A stretch of 64,000 bases of DNA from Bifidobacterium myosotis (GTDB lineage: Bacteria > Actinomycetota > Actinomycetes > Actinomycetales > Bifidobacteriaceae): positions 45,409 to 109,408 of the forward strand of contig NZ_MWWW01000011.1 in the NCBI RefSeq assembly GCF_002259745.1. The letters run 5' to 3'. The translations under genes were made by a program, and so were the position numbers. Under the pieces are notes generated by a model. That model was not told where the DNA came from. It did not search any database and saw only the letters and a program-made list of their open reading frames with translations. Below, piece by piece: positions 28,053-39,292 of the stretch; the stretch's first letter is position 1; every line of letters begins with the position of its first letter.

Positions 28053-28694
28053 ATGGAACTGCATGTTTTGAATCACCCGCTGGTCGAGCACAAGCTCACC
28101 GTCCTGCGCGACAAGAACACTCCTTCCTCCACCTTCCGCGAGCTCGTCTCCGAGCTTGTGATGCTCGAGGCCTACGAGGCCACGCGCGACCTGTCCGTCG
28201 TGTCCGTGCCGATTGAGACGCCGGTCGCGCCGATGACCGGCAAGAAGCTGGCCGAGCCGCGCCCGATCATCGTACCGGTGCTGCGCGCAGGTCTCGGCAT
28301 GCTCGACGGCATGACCCGCCTGCTGCCCACCGCCGAGGTCGGATTCCTCGGCATGAAGCGTGACGAAGACCACCCCACCCAGCAGATCACCTACGCGAAC
28401 CGCCTGCCCGACGACCTGTCCGGACGCCAGTGCTTCCTCATCGACCCGATGCTCGCCACCGGTGGCACGCTGGTCGCCGCCACGCATTACCTGGCCGAGC
28501 GCGGCGCGAAGGACGTTACGGCGATCAACATCATCGCCGCGCCGGAGGGCATCAAGTACGTCGAGGAGCACATCGACCCGTCCATCGACTTCAAGGTCGT
28601 GGTGTGCGCGGTCGACGAGAAGCTCAACGACAAGTGCTACATCGTGCCGGGGTTGGGCGACGCCGGCGATCGCCTCTACGGCGTGATCGACTAG
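28053..28694 (+). CDS. upp: Uracil phosphoribosyltransferase
   Basis: A 213-residue cytosolic enzyme making UMP from uracil and PRPP (pyrimidine salvage). Hallmarks are the N-terminal [25 protein letters not shown]-like [13 protein letters not shown], the PRPP loop [16 protein letters not shown] and the C-terminal [15 protein letters not shown], all as in Upp. Length is normal. It stands alone. Confidence 0.97.
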   Translation: MELHVLNHPLVEHKLTVLRDKNTPSSTFRELVSELVMLEAYEATRDLSVVSVPIETPVAPMTGKKLAEPRPIIVPVLRAGLGMLDGMTRLLPTAEVGFLGMKRDEDHPTQQITYANRLPDDLSGRQCFLIDPMLATGGTLVAATHYLAERGAKDVTAINIIAAPEGIKYVEEHIDPSIDFKVVVCAVDEKLNDKCYIVPGLGDAGDRLYGVID

Positions 28695-29122
28695 TACGGG
28701 ACACAACACTGTGCCACCGCAGACGATTTAGACCTCAAATCGGCCTGCGGGGGCACGGCCTGTGCCCCGGTAACCGCTTTATCGACGTTTTCCGGCTCCG
28801 GGGGCACACGGCCACGAATCAAAAACCGCATAATTACGCCGTTTTCACTTATCACGGCAATTCCGCCCAAAATAAGGGCGTGCCCCCGCAGCCCAAATTC
28901 ATCTAATTTCCAGCTCCGGGGGCACACCATGCCGCGTCCCCAGCAGCGAATGCAGGTTTCCGCCCTCCCGCGGGAAGGGCACCAGTGGCGGGAACTTCAA
29001 CCGGTCAAGGATTAGTTGCCGTCCTTCCGAGGGGAAGAACGGCAACGTGGTGGCCGCAGCGCCCGCCATGGCCAGACCTAGTCCGCCCCTCGGGGAAGGG
29101 CGGCAAGCATAATGGAGTCATT
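28695..29122. other. Repeat-rich gap between upp and rlmH
   Basis: No gene is seen. It holds the second composite 48-bp-palindrome element (28710-28926) and then hairpins of the type CCTTCC/GGGAAGG, the clearest at 29016-29045 (TTGCCGTCCTTCC with GGAAGAACGGCAA). Confidence 0.6.
28710..28926. repeat. Composite 217-bp element of three 48-bp imperfect palindromes (copy B)
   Basis: Units at 28710-28757, 28761-28808 and 28879-28926 are each exactly 48 bp, with spacers of 3 and 70 bp. Arms read TGTGCCCC-like and GGGGGCAC-like. The long spacer contains ACCGCATAATTACGCCGTT, clearly related to the matching spacer of copy A. Confidence 0.8.
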
Positions 29123-29602
29123 ATGCAGATTGACATCATTGCGCCGGGACGTGTGAAGGAACAGTATCTGCGCGACGCCATCGAGGAATATTCGAAACGG
29201 TTGTCGCGCTACTGCCGTCTGAACATCATCGAAGTCGCCGACGAGAAGACGCCGGAACACGCCACCGACGGCGTCGAACGCCAGATCAAGGCCAAGGAAG
29301 GCGAACGTATCGCGAAGCATCTGCGTGATGGCGCGTTCGTCATCGCCTTGGCCATTGACGGCAAGCAGCTCTCCAGCGAGGAACTTGCCGCGAAAGTCGA
29401 TGATCTGGGATTGCGCGGCGTGAGTCACATCCAATTCGTCATCGGCGGCTCGATTGGCTTGGATGACGCGATTTTGCGCCGGGCCGATTTCAAGTTGAGC
29501 TTCTCGAAGATGACCTTCCCGCATCAGCTCATGCGTGTGATTCTGCTGGAGCAGATCTACCGCGCCTACAAAATCAACGCCGGCGAGCCGTATCACAAAT
29601 AA
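29123..29602 (+). CDS. rlmH: 23S rRNA (pseudouridine1915-N3)-methyltransferase
   Basis: A 159-residue SPOUT methyltransferase that modifies helix 69 of 23S rRNA. Start [19 protein letters not shown] with GGAG 6 nt upstream; a longer frame running back through repeats is rejected. Signature blocks are [40 protein letters not shown] and the C-terminal [14 protein letters not shown], nearly invariant in RlmH. Length is exactly as expected. Confidence 0.97.
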   Translation: MQIDIIAPGRVKEQYLRDAIEEYSKRLSRYCRLNIIEVADEKTPEHATDGVERQIKAKEGERIAKHLRDGAFVIALAIDGKQLSSEELAAKVDDLGLRGVSHIQFVIGGSIGLDDAILRRADFKLSFSKMTFPHQLMRVILLEQIYRAYKINAGEPYHK

Positions 29603-29678
29603 GTCACCAGTAAGCGGTGACGCAGGCGGCGGATGAGTATCCGTCGCCTGCGTCACCTGCCGCTATTGCGCCGTCGCC

Positions 29679-30785
29679 CTACCGCGCGTCGGGCACGAAA
29701 GCCTCGAAGATGTGGCGGTCGAAGTACTGGTCGCACTTGGCGAGCTCGTCGGAGCTGCGCACGGTCCACGACACGGCGGTGGCACCCATCGAACGCGTCA
29801 GACGGACCTGCGGCGAGGAGCCGCCGGTCCAGTCGTAGGCCACAAAATCAGGGCGCGAAAGCCAGTCGAACGCCAGCAGACCGGCGGCCCATTCGGCCGC
29901 ACCGTTGCCCGACAGCGTGGCCGGGGCGCTCAACTGACCGCGGCACACCTCGGGATGGTGCTCCTTGTACCAGTTCACCGCGCCGGGGTGGAAGGACTCG
30001 ATCACGTACGGGCCGCTGTACTCCTCAAGCAGTGCGTGGCCCTTCTCCATGAGCTCGACGCAGCGCTCGGTCCAAGCGGCGTTGTCGCTGAACTTGTACT
30101 CCACGATGAGCGGCGCGCGACCGGCCACCACCTTGAGCACGTCGGAGAACAGCGGCACATGCTGGTAGTAACCCTCGGGCGGGCGAGACGGCGTGACCAC
30201 CAGCGGCGGGTTTTGTTCGGCGCCCGGCAGCGGCTTGGCCTTGAGGTCGCCGGAACGGCCGTTCGGGAACAGCGGGATGCGGGTCAGCTCGTCATAGGTG
30301 AGGTCTTCGATGCGACGCGGATCGCCGGCCACGCGCTTGAGATCGGCGTCATGCACCACAACGACCTGACCGTCAAGCGTGAGCTGCAAATCGAGTTCGA
30401 TGCCGTAGCCCGCCTCGCATGCAGCGGCGAAGGCGGCCAGCGAATTCTCGGGGGCGAGTGGACCGGTCACATCGGCCGAGCCATAGCCGGCCTTAAGCGC
30501 CATCTTGCGGGCGAGTGCCACGTACTCACCGCTTTCGGCCATGGAGAGCGCGGTCGCGTCGGCTTGGGCGCTGGCGGGGCCGTCGCCCTGATACTCCTCA
30601 AGATCATCGGCGGAGACCAGGCCGGAACCGGCGTCGTGCAGGCCGCGATGCGCATACCAGACGTCGGGGATGGACGGCACGAAGTTGCGGCGCTTGTCAT
30701 TGAACGTACGCGGAGCCACGGCCCACACGGCGGCACCTGCGGCAACCACGCCGGCCAGCGCCGCATTCCTCAAGAATTTCGACAT
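29679..30785 (-). CDS. Glycerophosphodiester phosphodiesterase, membrane-anchored
   Basis: A 368-residue protein. Residues 7-25 form a signal anchor. The GDPD barrel starts with WYAHRGLHD (catalytic His and Arg) and continues with GYGIELDLQLTLDGQVVVVHD (metal-binding Glu and Asp) and PLIVEYKF. GGAAGG lies just before the ATG. It would hydrolyse glycerophosphodiesters at the cell surface to glycerol-3-phosphate and an alcohol. A Ser/Ala/Gly insertion at about 55-95 is lineage-specific. A role in turnover of glycerophosphate-bearing polymers is possible but not shown. Confidence 0.92.
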   Translation of the reverse strand: MSKFLRNAALAGVVAAGAAVWAVAPRTFNDKRRNFVPSIPDVWYAHRGLHDAGSGLVSADDLEEYQGDGPASAQADATALSMAESGEYVALARKMALKAGYGSADVTGPLAPENSLAAFAAACEAGYGIELDLQLTLDGQVVVVHDADLKRVAGDPRRIEDLTYDELTRIPLFPNGRSGDLKAKPLPGAEQNPPLVVTPSRPPEGYYQHVPLFSDVLKVVAGRAPLIVEYKFSDNAAWTERCVELMEKGHALLEEYSGPYVIESFHPGAVNWYKEHHPEVCRGQLSAPATLSGNGAAEWAAGLLAFDWLSRPDFVAYDWTGGSSPQVRLTRSMGATAVSWTVRSSDELAKCDQYFDRHIFEAFVPDAR

Positions 30786-30999
30786 AACGATCCTTCCGTT
30801 GCGGTGGTATCAGATTACCGCCGACGCCCTACGCGCGGGGCGCCGGTCCCACGAATGACTCACCTCGATTCTGTGCAAGGCGCTACATCCACTACATCGC
30901 CCGTTCCACATCCCTCGCCTCAAGACTCCGGTCTCCGCTCCAGGTTTCCAGCCGCAAACCCGCGAGCCGCGTGCAAGCCGCTGCGGCGCAGCGTCCCGA

Positions 31000-32598
31000 T
31001 TACGCGGACAGGGCTTCGGCGAGCCACGCCGGAGTGGCGGAATCGGTGGGGTCCAATGCGCGGTCGGGATGGGTGGCGCGAAGCGGTGCCCAGCTGAAAT
31101 CAGGCACCAATTCGGCTGCCGTGCATGGTTCCGGTGTGGGCCGCACGCGCAGCAGCCACGCGCAATAGCCGATGATCTGCTCAGGGTCAACGCCGCGAGC
31201 ACGCAACGCGCCCATGTCCAGCGACCGTTCGCGTTTGGCGAGACGGCGGCCGGCCGCATTGTCGATGAGCGGCAGATGCACATATGCGGGGGCGGACGGC
31301 GAAGGCCAGTGCCCTGCGGAGGCCATGCCGAGCGTGCCGGGCCGGAATACAGACGACATCGCCGCGGGAATGCCATCGTTTGCATGTATAGGGCAGGTCG
31401 CGGTCTCACAACGTGGGGAGTTTTCATCAGGCGCGGATGATGCTCCCAGACCCCGGCCGTTGGCGTTCCATTCCGGTTTGAAACCGCCGGCAAGCAGGCA
31501 ATGGCGAATCCACATCTGCAAGGCGGTGGAACGCAGCAGATCGCGGCCGCGCACGATGTCGTCCACACCCATGTCCAAATCGTCCACGACCACGACCAGC
31601 TGATAACCGAACAGGCCGTCGGCCCGGCGAATCACCGAATCGCCGATATCATGCGGCAAATCGTAGGTCTGCGGACCGTAGACGGCATCGTCGAACATGG
31701 CGGTCACGCCACGGATGCCGTCACCGCCGAGTGGCTGGCCTTCGTCATGTCGGTTGCCGCCAAACCCGCCGCAATCGGCCTCCCGATCAACCGGGCCACC
31801 TGCCGTTGCTGCCGCGATACCGGTAGCCGGCACATCGCCGGCCGTCATCGGCATAACAGGCATCGCAGCAGCGGGCTTGGCCGGGGCGGACAGCGCTATG
31901 CCATGCATCATCGGGGCAAGCTTCTTCTCCGGCATGGCAATACGAAGGGAATGCCGATCACCTCGGGCGAGTCGCTCGCGGACTTCGTCGGGGTGCTCGC
32001 GCAGCAATCGACGGCACGTTCCGGGATAGACCATGAAGCCATCGCCCTCGTTCGGGGCCGAGGCGGCGCGGATGTCGGCACGCGAGCAGAAGCACGGGTA
32101 CAACACGTCCGATGCCTGCGGACCTTCGGCGCATACGCCGTCCGGCAGCAATTGTGAAACAATGTGTGAAACATCATCAGTATTCCGCGGAAGGTTCTGT
32201 GAAACATCTTCGGCATCGTGCATGTCACGTTGCGGCCTCTTGCATGAATCATGCAGGCCACTACCCGAAGTCCTCGCCGCGTCAGCCGGCAGGCGAGCGG
32301 CAACGTCCGACGCATCACCCCATTGCACCGATCGCAGGCATTCCAGCGCGTATATGTAACGCTCGGTGTTGCGCGACTGGTACAGCGGTTCGGCGTTATC
32401 CCAGTCGAGGCCGAGCCAGCGTAGATCGTCCATCATGAGCTGGTCCGCGCCAGCGATGACGCGTGGCTTGTCCACGTCCTCGATGCGCAGGAGCATGTGC
32501 TCGCCACGCGAACGGGCGGACAGCCACGCGGCCAGCATGGCATACACGTTGCCGATATGCATGCGCCCTGATGGCGTCGGCGCAAAACGTCCGGTCAT
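31000..32598 (-). CDS. gluQ: Glutamyl-Q tRNA(Asp) synthetase-like protein, unusually large
   Basis: A truncated glutamyl-tRNA synthetase paralogue (YadB/GluQ), which in E. coli glutamylates queuosine of tRNA-Asp. Start [17 protein letters not shown] (the HIGH-like region) has AGGAG upstream. [18 protein letters not shown], the zinc-site [30 protein letters not shown] and the KMSKS-like RLAKRERS are present. At 532 residues it is far longer than the usual ~300, through insertions near residues 95-160, 240-290 and 385-420 that are Ala/Pro/Met rich. No anticodon-binding domain is seen. The insertions leave the motifs intact, so it may be active. Confidence 0.85.
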   Translation of the reverse strand: MTGRFAPTPSGRMHIGNVYAMLAAWLSARSRGEHMLLRIEDVDKPRVIAGADQLMMDDLRWLGLDWDNAEPLYQSRNTERYIYALECLRSVQWGDASDVAARLPADAARTSGSGLHDSCKRPQRDMHDAEDVSQNLPRNTDDVSHIVSQLLPDGVCAEGPQASDVLYPCFCSRADIRAASAPNEGDGFMVYPGTCRRLLREHPDEVRERLARGDRHSLRIAMPEKKLAPMMHGIALSAPAKPAAAMPVMPMTAGDVPATGIAAATAGGPVDREADCGGFGGNRHDEGQPLGGDGIRGVTAMFDDAVYGPQTYDLPHDIGDSVIRRADGLFGYQLVVVVDDLDMGVDDIVRGRDLLRSTALQMWIRHCLLAGGFKPEWNANGRGLGASSAPDENSPRCETATCPIHANDGIPAAMSSVFRPGTLGMASAGHWPSPSAPAYVHLPLIDNAAGRRLAKRERSLDMGALRARGVDPEQIIGYCAWLLRVRPTPEPCTAAELVPDFSWAPLRATHPDRALDPTDSATPAWLAEALSA

Positions 32599-32849
32599 CG
32601 ATCTCCTCTCACCCCATGGCGGGTACGGCATCCACCGCGCGTGTTACCAGTATGCACCGCTCACGGCACGCGATGGTATGCGACAGTGCGACATCATGCG
32701 ATGCCGGCCACGCCGACCACTGTTTTGCGGAGCACATGCATTATCCGCATAGTCTCCTCGTTTGAAGGCGCAGTGTCTTAAAGGTGCAATGTGTTTGGTA
32801 GCGCGACAATCATCAATCAAGCCCGCATAGCCCTACACTCGGAGGAGCC

Positions 32850-33053
32850 ATGGCGCTCGCCCAAATGCCTTATCTTGCAGACACGCATAGCTTCCGCACC
32901 CGGCGCCGTCATACCATCACCGTCACGCGGGTCTCGGGGTTCGTGGACGATGCACATCATCGGCACTTGAGGCGCACGACCACATCCAATGCGCCAAGGC
33001 AAGCCCCATCTCGCCCTCGGCGTCATAGCCATGAATTGCTATCTGGCTTGTAA
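32850..33053 (+). CDS. Doubtful small ORF with strong ribosome binding site
   Basis: A 67-codon frame beginning MALAQMPYLADTHSF. GGAGGAGCC directly precedes the ATG, which is why I list it. The product is His/Arg rich without a recognisable domain, and its last codons run into the repeat element at 33038. It may be a decayed gene start or spurious. Confidence 0.22.
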   Translation: MALAQMPYLADTHSFRTRRRHTITVTRVSGFVDDAHHRHLRRTTTSNAPRQAPSRPRRHSHELLSGL

Positions 33054-33247
33054 GGGGTACATTTCACCTGTCACGGTTAGCTATCTGCGTTGCAAGGGGT
33101 ACATGGCGAAGTAGCCATCGACTCAAAAGCGCTCAATACCGTAGCCAAATCAGCCCTCATACTCGGGATATGAGGTTTAAGGTACCCCTTGCAACGCAGA
33201 TAGCTTTTCAGGCAATCGGTGTACCTACCCCTTGCAAAGGAGAAAGC
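33038..33247. repeat. 210-bp inverted element built from four ~23-bp units
   Basis: Direct copies at 33038-33060 and 33080-33102 (second copy GCTATCTGCGTTGCAAGGGG plus TAC) face inverted copies at 33182-33204 (perfect inverse of the second) and 33226-33247 (diverged). Within each arm the period is 42-44 bp. Confidence 0.7.
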
Positions 33248-33318
33248 TCTTTTCCGCCAAGATTGACGCATCGGGACACCACATGGCTTATACCCTAGTG
33301 GTCCGTCTCTTCAATAAT

Positions 33319-33436
33319 GGCTCTGTTAAACCAACTTTGACATACGAGGTAAGCCAGCTGGGTTGATTTCCCAAGGAAATCAACCCAGTCAAAACCACAG
33401 CTGACTAGTTCATGTCAATTCTGGTTTAACAGAGCC
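33319..33436. mobile_element. MITE-like element with ISL3-like ends (118 bp)
   Basis: Terminal inverted repeats GGCTCTGTTAAACCA are perfect over 15 bp, with GACAT matching further in. It is flanked by an 8-bp target duplication with one mismatch (TCAATAAT at 33311-33318, TAAATAAT at 33437-33444). The internal part is a hairpin of TTGATTTCC/GGAAATCAA and codes for nothing. An unoccupied copy of the target repeat is present at 37889 on. Confidence 0.75.
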
Positions 33437-33470
33437 TAAATAATTGAGAGCTTCAGCTTTTTCTCTCCCT

Positions 33471-33490
33471 CAGTCAGCTTCGCTGACAGC
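33471..33490. repeat. Intergenic hairpin repeat, copy 1
   Basis: CAGTCAGCTTCGCTGACAGC, a self-complementary hairpin also present at 37920-37939 and, with one change, at 48554-48573. Confidence 0.7.
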
Positions 33491-33648
33491 CCCCTCACCA
33501 GAGGTGAGCCAACACCACTCAGACAATTACGAGACAGACCACTAAGGCCCATCTTGAATTGTCGGAGTGGCATTAACTCCCTTTGGGACGAGCTGACCTG
33601 CAAAACGGGTCCGCGGACAGTCAATCCGTCAATGAACGGCCTACAAAC

Positions 33649-33680
33649 AATGGGACCGTGGATAAAACCACGGCCCCATT
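33649..33680 (-). terminator. Terminator of clpB
   Basis: AATGGGACCGTGG and CCACGGCCCCATT form a 13-bp stem (one mismatch) with a 6-nt loop; on the minus strand it is followed by GTTTG. Confidence 0.7.
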
Positions 33681-33788
33681 TATAAGTCCGTCAGCAACTT
33701 TGCAGTGGTATCAAGCAACACACAGCAACGTCACAGCGGCATTGCCGCAGCTATTAGCACTGCAGCACCGTTGCCGAACCTGCAACCG

Positions 33789-36458
<2,670 letters not shown>

Positions 36459-36648
36459 AGTGTTCCTCCAAAAGTCTTCTTGTATGCCTGCCGCGGGCGC
36501 GTGCCGATGTGTACCGTGCGCACCGGCGTTTGCCGCGGTGTGCGCGGGTATCGGCGTGCCGGGATTCGGCTCGACACATGACCACGGCAGGCATTCGTGT
36601 CATGTTCTGACACTCTCAACCAGCCTGCGACCCATTCTATTCCCAAAA

Positions 36649-36669
36649 CTTGAGTGAAGGAGACTCAAG
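36649..36669. promoter_or_regulatory. HAIR operator (HspR binding site) of clpB
   Basis: CTTGAGT-N7-ACTCAAG is an exact match to the HspR-associated inverted repeat. The symmetry extends outward with TCCCAAAA on the left and TTTTGGGA on the right (36641-36677). It lies in the divergent region between clpB and the AEC permease, about 190 bp from the clpB start. Confidence 0.88.
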
Positions 36670-36838
36670 TTTTGGGATTTGGTGGGCGCGTCCATCATGC
36701 GCACCGCCGCCGAGGCGGACGGCGAATCGCTCCTATACTCGCCACTGAGTCGTCGCGCGATTTGCCAGGCTGACCCGCCCATTCCGCAACCGGGCAGGCA
36801 AGCGCGACCGCGAAATACACGGGAATGAAGAGAAGAAC

Positions 36839-37768
36839 ATGATTTTCCAAGCCGGCGCGCTGCTGCTCGCCATCATCGGCCCTTACGCGCTCAAACATCT
36901 GCACGTCTTCGGCGAGCGCGACTACAAGGTGGCCCAGGGGCTGGTGTTCAACCTCACGCTGCCATGCGCAATCATCCTCTCGTTCGCCACGAACAAGCAT
37001 GACATGCGCATGCTGTGGATCGTGCTGTTCGGTTTCTTCGCCTGCGCCGTGCCGCTGTTCATCGTGTATCTTGGCTCGCGCGGTGACGAGCGCAACTACC
37101 GCGCGTTCCAAATGCTCAACGCCTCGGGCCTGAACCTGGGCGCGTTCTGCCTGCCGGTGGTGCAGACGTTCATGGGCGCCTCGGCCGGACTGCCGATCAT
37201 CATGCTCGACATCGGCAACGCCACGGTGGCGACGGCAGGCTCGCTCACGATTACACGCACACTGCTGAAAATGGATGGGAATTTCAAATCGCTGCCGTTG
37301 CGACTGCGGCTGCGCAACATCGCGCGCGATTTCCTGGGGTCGATCTCGTTCGACATCTACATGCTGATGCTGGTGTTCATGTTCGCGCACATCACGATTC
37401 CGCAGCCGATCGTGACGCTGATCACGCCGTTCGCCAACGCGAACGCCTTCTGCGCGATGGCCATGATCGGCCTCATGATGGAGATTCCGGACAATCGCAA
37501 GGACCGTATGGAGCTGTTGAAGGTGATCGGCTGGCGCGCGGTGTTCGGCGTGGTCATCGCCGTGGCAGCATGGTTCCTGCTGCCGTTCGACATGCGCATC
37601 CGCGAAATCATCGTGCTGGGCGCCTTCGCCCCGATCACGATCTTCTCCACCAAGTTCACGGACTCGCTCACCGGCAACGCCAAGCTGGCTGGATTCTCCC
37701 TGACCGTGACGGCCATCATCTCGTTGGTGGTGATGACCGCGCTGCACGCGGTGCTGCCGGGGGCGTGA
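36839..37768 (+). CDS. AEC family transporter (auxin efflux carrier-like permease)
   Basis: A 309-residue membrane protein with about ten hydrophobic segments, ending in a typical AEC C-terminus (SLTGNAKLAGFSLTVTAIISLVVM). Family members export or take up organic acids such as malate; the substrate cannot be predicted. GAAGAGAAG upstream of the ATG is a modest ribosome binding site. It is divergent from clpB, so the HAIR site could also touch its promoter (inference). Confidence 0.82.
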   Translation: MIFQAGALLLAIIGPYALKHLHVFGERDYKVAQGLVFNLTLPCAIILSFATNKHDMRMLWIVLFGFFACAVPLFIVYLGSRGDERNYRAFQMLNASGLNLGAFCLPVVQTFMGASAGLPIIMLDIGNATVATAGSLTITRTLLKMDGNFKSLPLRLRLRNIARDFLGSISFDIYMLMLVFMFAHITIPQPIVTLITPFANANAFCAMAMIGLMMEIPDNRKDRMELLKVIGWRAVFGVVIAVAAWFLLPFDMRIREIIVLGAFAPITIFSTKFTDSLTGNAKLAGFSLTVTAIISLVVMTALHAVLPGA

Positions 37769-38019
37769 GACGCGCAGGCGGCGTGACACGAGCAGCGCGC
37801 GACGGCCGCCCTCGGACGGCGGACAAGTAGAGAAAAGAATAGCCGCCACCCGTAGGCAGCGGCGTAATTCGGCGCTAGCGGTCTGTCCTCAATAATTGAG
37901 GGCTTCAGCTTTTCTCCCCCAGTCAGCTTCGCTGACAGCCCGTCCTGCAATTAAGGACGTACTGGCCCGCGAAGCGCGGTCTGAGGGGTAGTGCATTAAT
38001 CAACGAACTTACGGCGTGG
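37769..38019. other. Intergenic repeat region
   Basis: No gene. It holds an unoccupied copy of the repeat in which the 33319 element is inserted (CTCAATAATTGAGGGCTTCAG from 37888) and the hairpin CAGTCAGCTTCGCTGACAGC at 37920-37939. Confidence 0.6.
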
Positions 38020-38841
38020 CTAGGCGCGCACGATCACGTTGCGCAGGTCGCCGATGCCCTCGACGTGGACGATGGTCTCGTCGCCGGGGTCGAGGTGACC
38101 GGAGGCGTTCGGCGTGCCGGTCATGATCACGTCGCCGGGCAGCAGCGTGGAGAACGAGGAGATCGCGGCGATCTGCTCCGGAATTCCGTGGATCAGGTTC
38201 GCGGTGGTGCCGGACGCCATCGGCACGTCCTCGCCGTTCAGGGTGAAGGAGATGTGGGCGTCACGCCAGTTGAGGTCGTCGCGCATCACGATCCACGGGC
38301 CAAGCGGGCAGGAGGTGTCGAAGCCCTTGGCACGGCTCCACGTCGGGTCGATGCCCTGCAGGTCGCGCAGGGTCACGTCATTGACGCAGGTGAAACCAAG
38401 TACGTAGTCCATGGCGTTCTCCACGGACACGTTCTTGGCGATGCGGCCCATCACCACGGCCACTTCCGGCTCGAAGTTCATGTCCTTGGAGCATGCGGGG
38501 TACACAATCGGGTCGTCCGGGCCGATCACCGAGGTGGACGGCTTGGTGAAGATGACCATGTTCTCCGGCGCGTGGGCGATTTCGGAGTGACCGGCCTCGT
38601 GCATGAACTGCACATGGGCCTCGTAGTTCTTGGCCAGACCGTATACCTTGGAGGGAATCACCGGGGCGAGCAGACGGACGCCGTCGGCGTCGAGCGCGTA
38701 ACGGTTGCCGGTGGGCTTGACCTGATCGCCGGCCAGCGGGTGACCGTCCAGTTCGACGAGGTAGTCCTTGCCGTCGTTCTCATCCTTCTGCACGAAGGCG
38801 TAGCGCGGCGAATCATTGAGCGAAAAACGTGCAAGTCTCAT
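38020..38841 (-). CDS. Fumarylacetoacetate hydrolase family protein
   Basis: A 273-residue cytosolic protein, start MRLARFSLNDSPRYAF at 38841; a longer frame is rejected because it would cross the promoter. The FAH C-terminal fold is shown by KVYGLAKNYEAHVQFM, EPEVAVVMGRIAKNV, GFTCVNDVTLRDLQG, AKGFDTSCPLGPWIV and PGDVIMTGTPNASGHLDPGD. Members hydrolyse or decarboxylate beta-diketo acids or hydrate dienoates; the substrate here is unknown. No ribosome binding site is present and TACGCT lies 7 nt upstream, so the mRNA is probably leaderless. Confidence 0.92.
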   Translation of the reverse strand: MRLARFSLNDSPRYAFVQKDENDGKDYLVELDGHPLAGDQVKPTGNRYALDADGVRLLAPVIPSKVYGLAKNYEAHVQFMHEAGHSEIAHAPENMVIFTKPSTSVIGPDDPIVYPACSKDMNFEPEVAVVMGRIAKNVSVENAMDYVLGFTCVNDVTLRDLQGIDPTWSRAKGFDTSCPLGPWIVMRDDLNWRDAHISFTLNGEDVPMASGTTANLIHGIPEQIAAISSFSTLLPGDVIMTGTPNASGHLDPGDETIVHVEGIGDLRNVIVRA

Positions 38842-38848
38842 GGTGCCT

Positions 38849-38854
38849 AGCGTA
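38849..38854 (-). promoter_or_regulatory. -10 box of the FAH-family gene, leaderless start
   Basis: TACGCT on the minus strand ends 7 nt before the ATG at 38841. Confidence 0.4.
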
Positions 38855-39145
38855 CACCGGTTTAGCGCGCGCGGCTTTATGACTTTTCCGGCAGAAGCGG
38901 TCGTATGGCAAGCGAGCGGGGATGTTGGGCTTCGGGCTTCGGGTGTTGGGTTTTGGATTAGGGTTGGGCTCGTCAATCAATCATGGATTGGATCACTATA
39001 GGGGCTGACGGGTGCGGGGTTTGGCGTGCGATACCCAACACACTCAAGGCCATTCGGCCAGGCCTATGGTTGGGCATCGCACACCAAACCCCGCATCCTT
39101 CCGGCGAATGACTGCGCCGGTGCGCAAATCACTGCGAAGGAATTA

Positions 39146-39281
39146 GGTTATGTTAGACCAAAGTGTTGTTATTCGCGTTGTACGCATACCGTGTCATCCA
39201 CCTTCATGACATGCCGGTGATGCTTGGACGCGAGTAATTGCAACGCTTCCAATAAAACCAACACTTTGGTCTAACAGTCCC
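39146..39281. mobile_element. MITE-like element with ISL3-like ends (136 bp)
   Basis: Inverted repeats contain TGTTAGACCAAAGTGTTG perfectly on both sides (from 39151 and to 39276) and the ends are GG/CC. It is flanked by a perfect 8-bp duplication, AGGAATTA (39138-39145 and 39282-39289). The end resembles the 33319 element (GGnnnTGTTAnACCA). It codes for nothing and ends 11 bp from the stop of the DUF4190 gene. Confidence 0.78.
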
Positions 39282-39292
39282 AGGAATTACGC

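Larger units (their letters stand above)
32599..33788. other. Repeat-rich non-coding region between gluQ and clpB
   Basis: Apart from the doubtful small ORF there is no gene in these 1.2 kb. It contains an inverted 23-mer element (33038-33247), a short transposon-like element (33319-33436) inserted in an older intergenic repeat, a copy of the CAGTCAGCTTCGCTGACAGC hairpin (33471-33490) and the clpB terminator. Confidence 0.6.
38842..39292. other. Gap between FAH-family and DUF4190 genes
   Basis: No gene in these ~450 bp. It holds a TTGGG-type simple stretch (about 38926-38970), an imperfect inverted repeat around GGGGTTTGGCGTGCGATACCC (39016 on) and GGGCATCGCACACCAAACCCC (39072 on), and the 136-bp transposon-like element. 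Confidence 0.5.

Noticed and set aside
28430..28906. 158-codon ORF overlapping the upp end
   Set aside because: Out-of-frame reading of upp continued into the 48-bp repeats.
32850..33053. Small ORF as a confident gene
   Set aside because: Only the ribosome binding site argues for it; composition is poor and it ends inside a repeat, so it is kept at low confidence.
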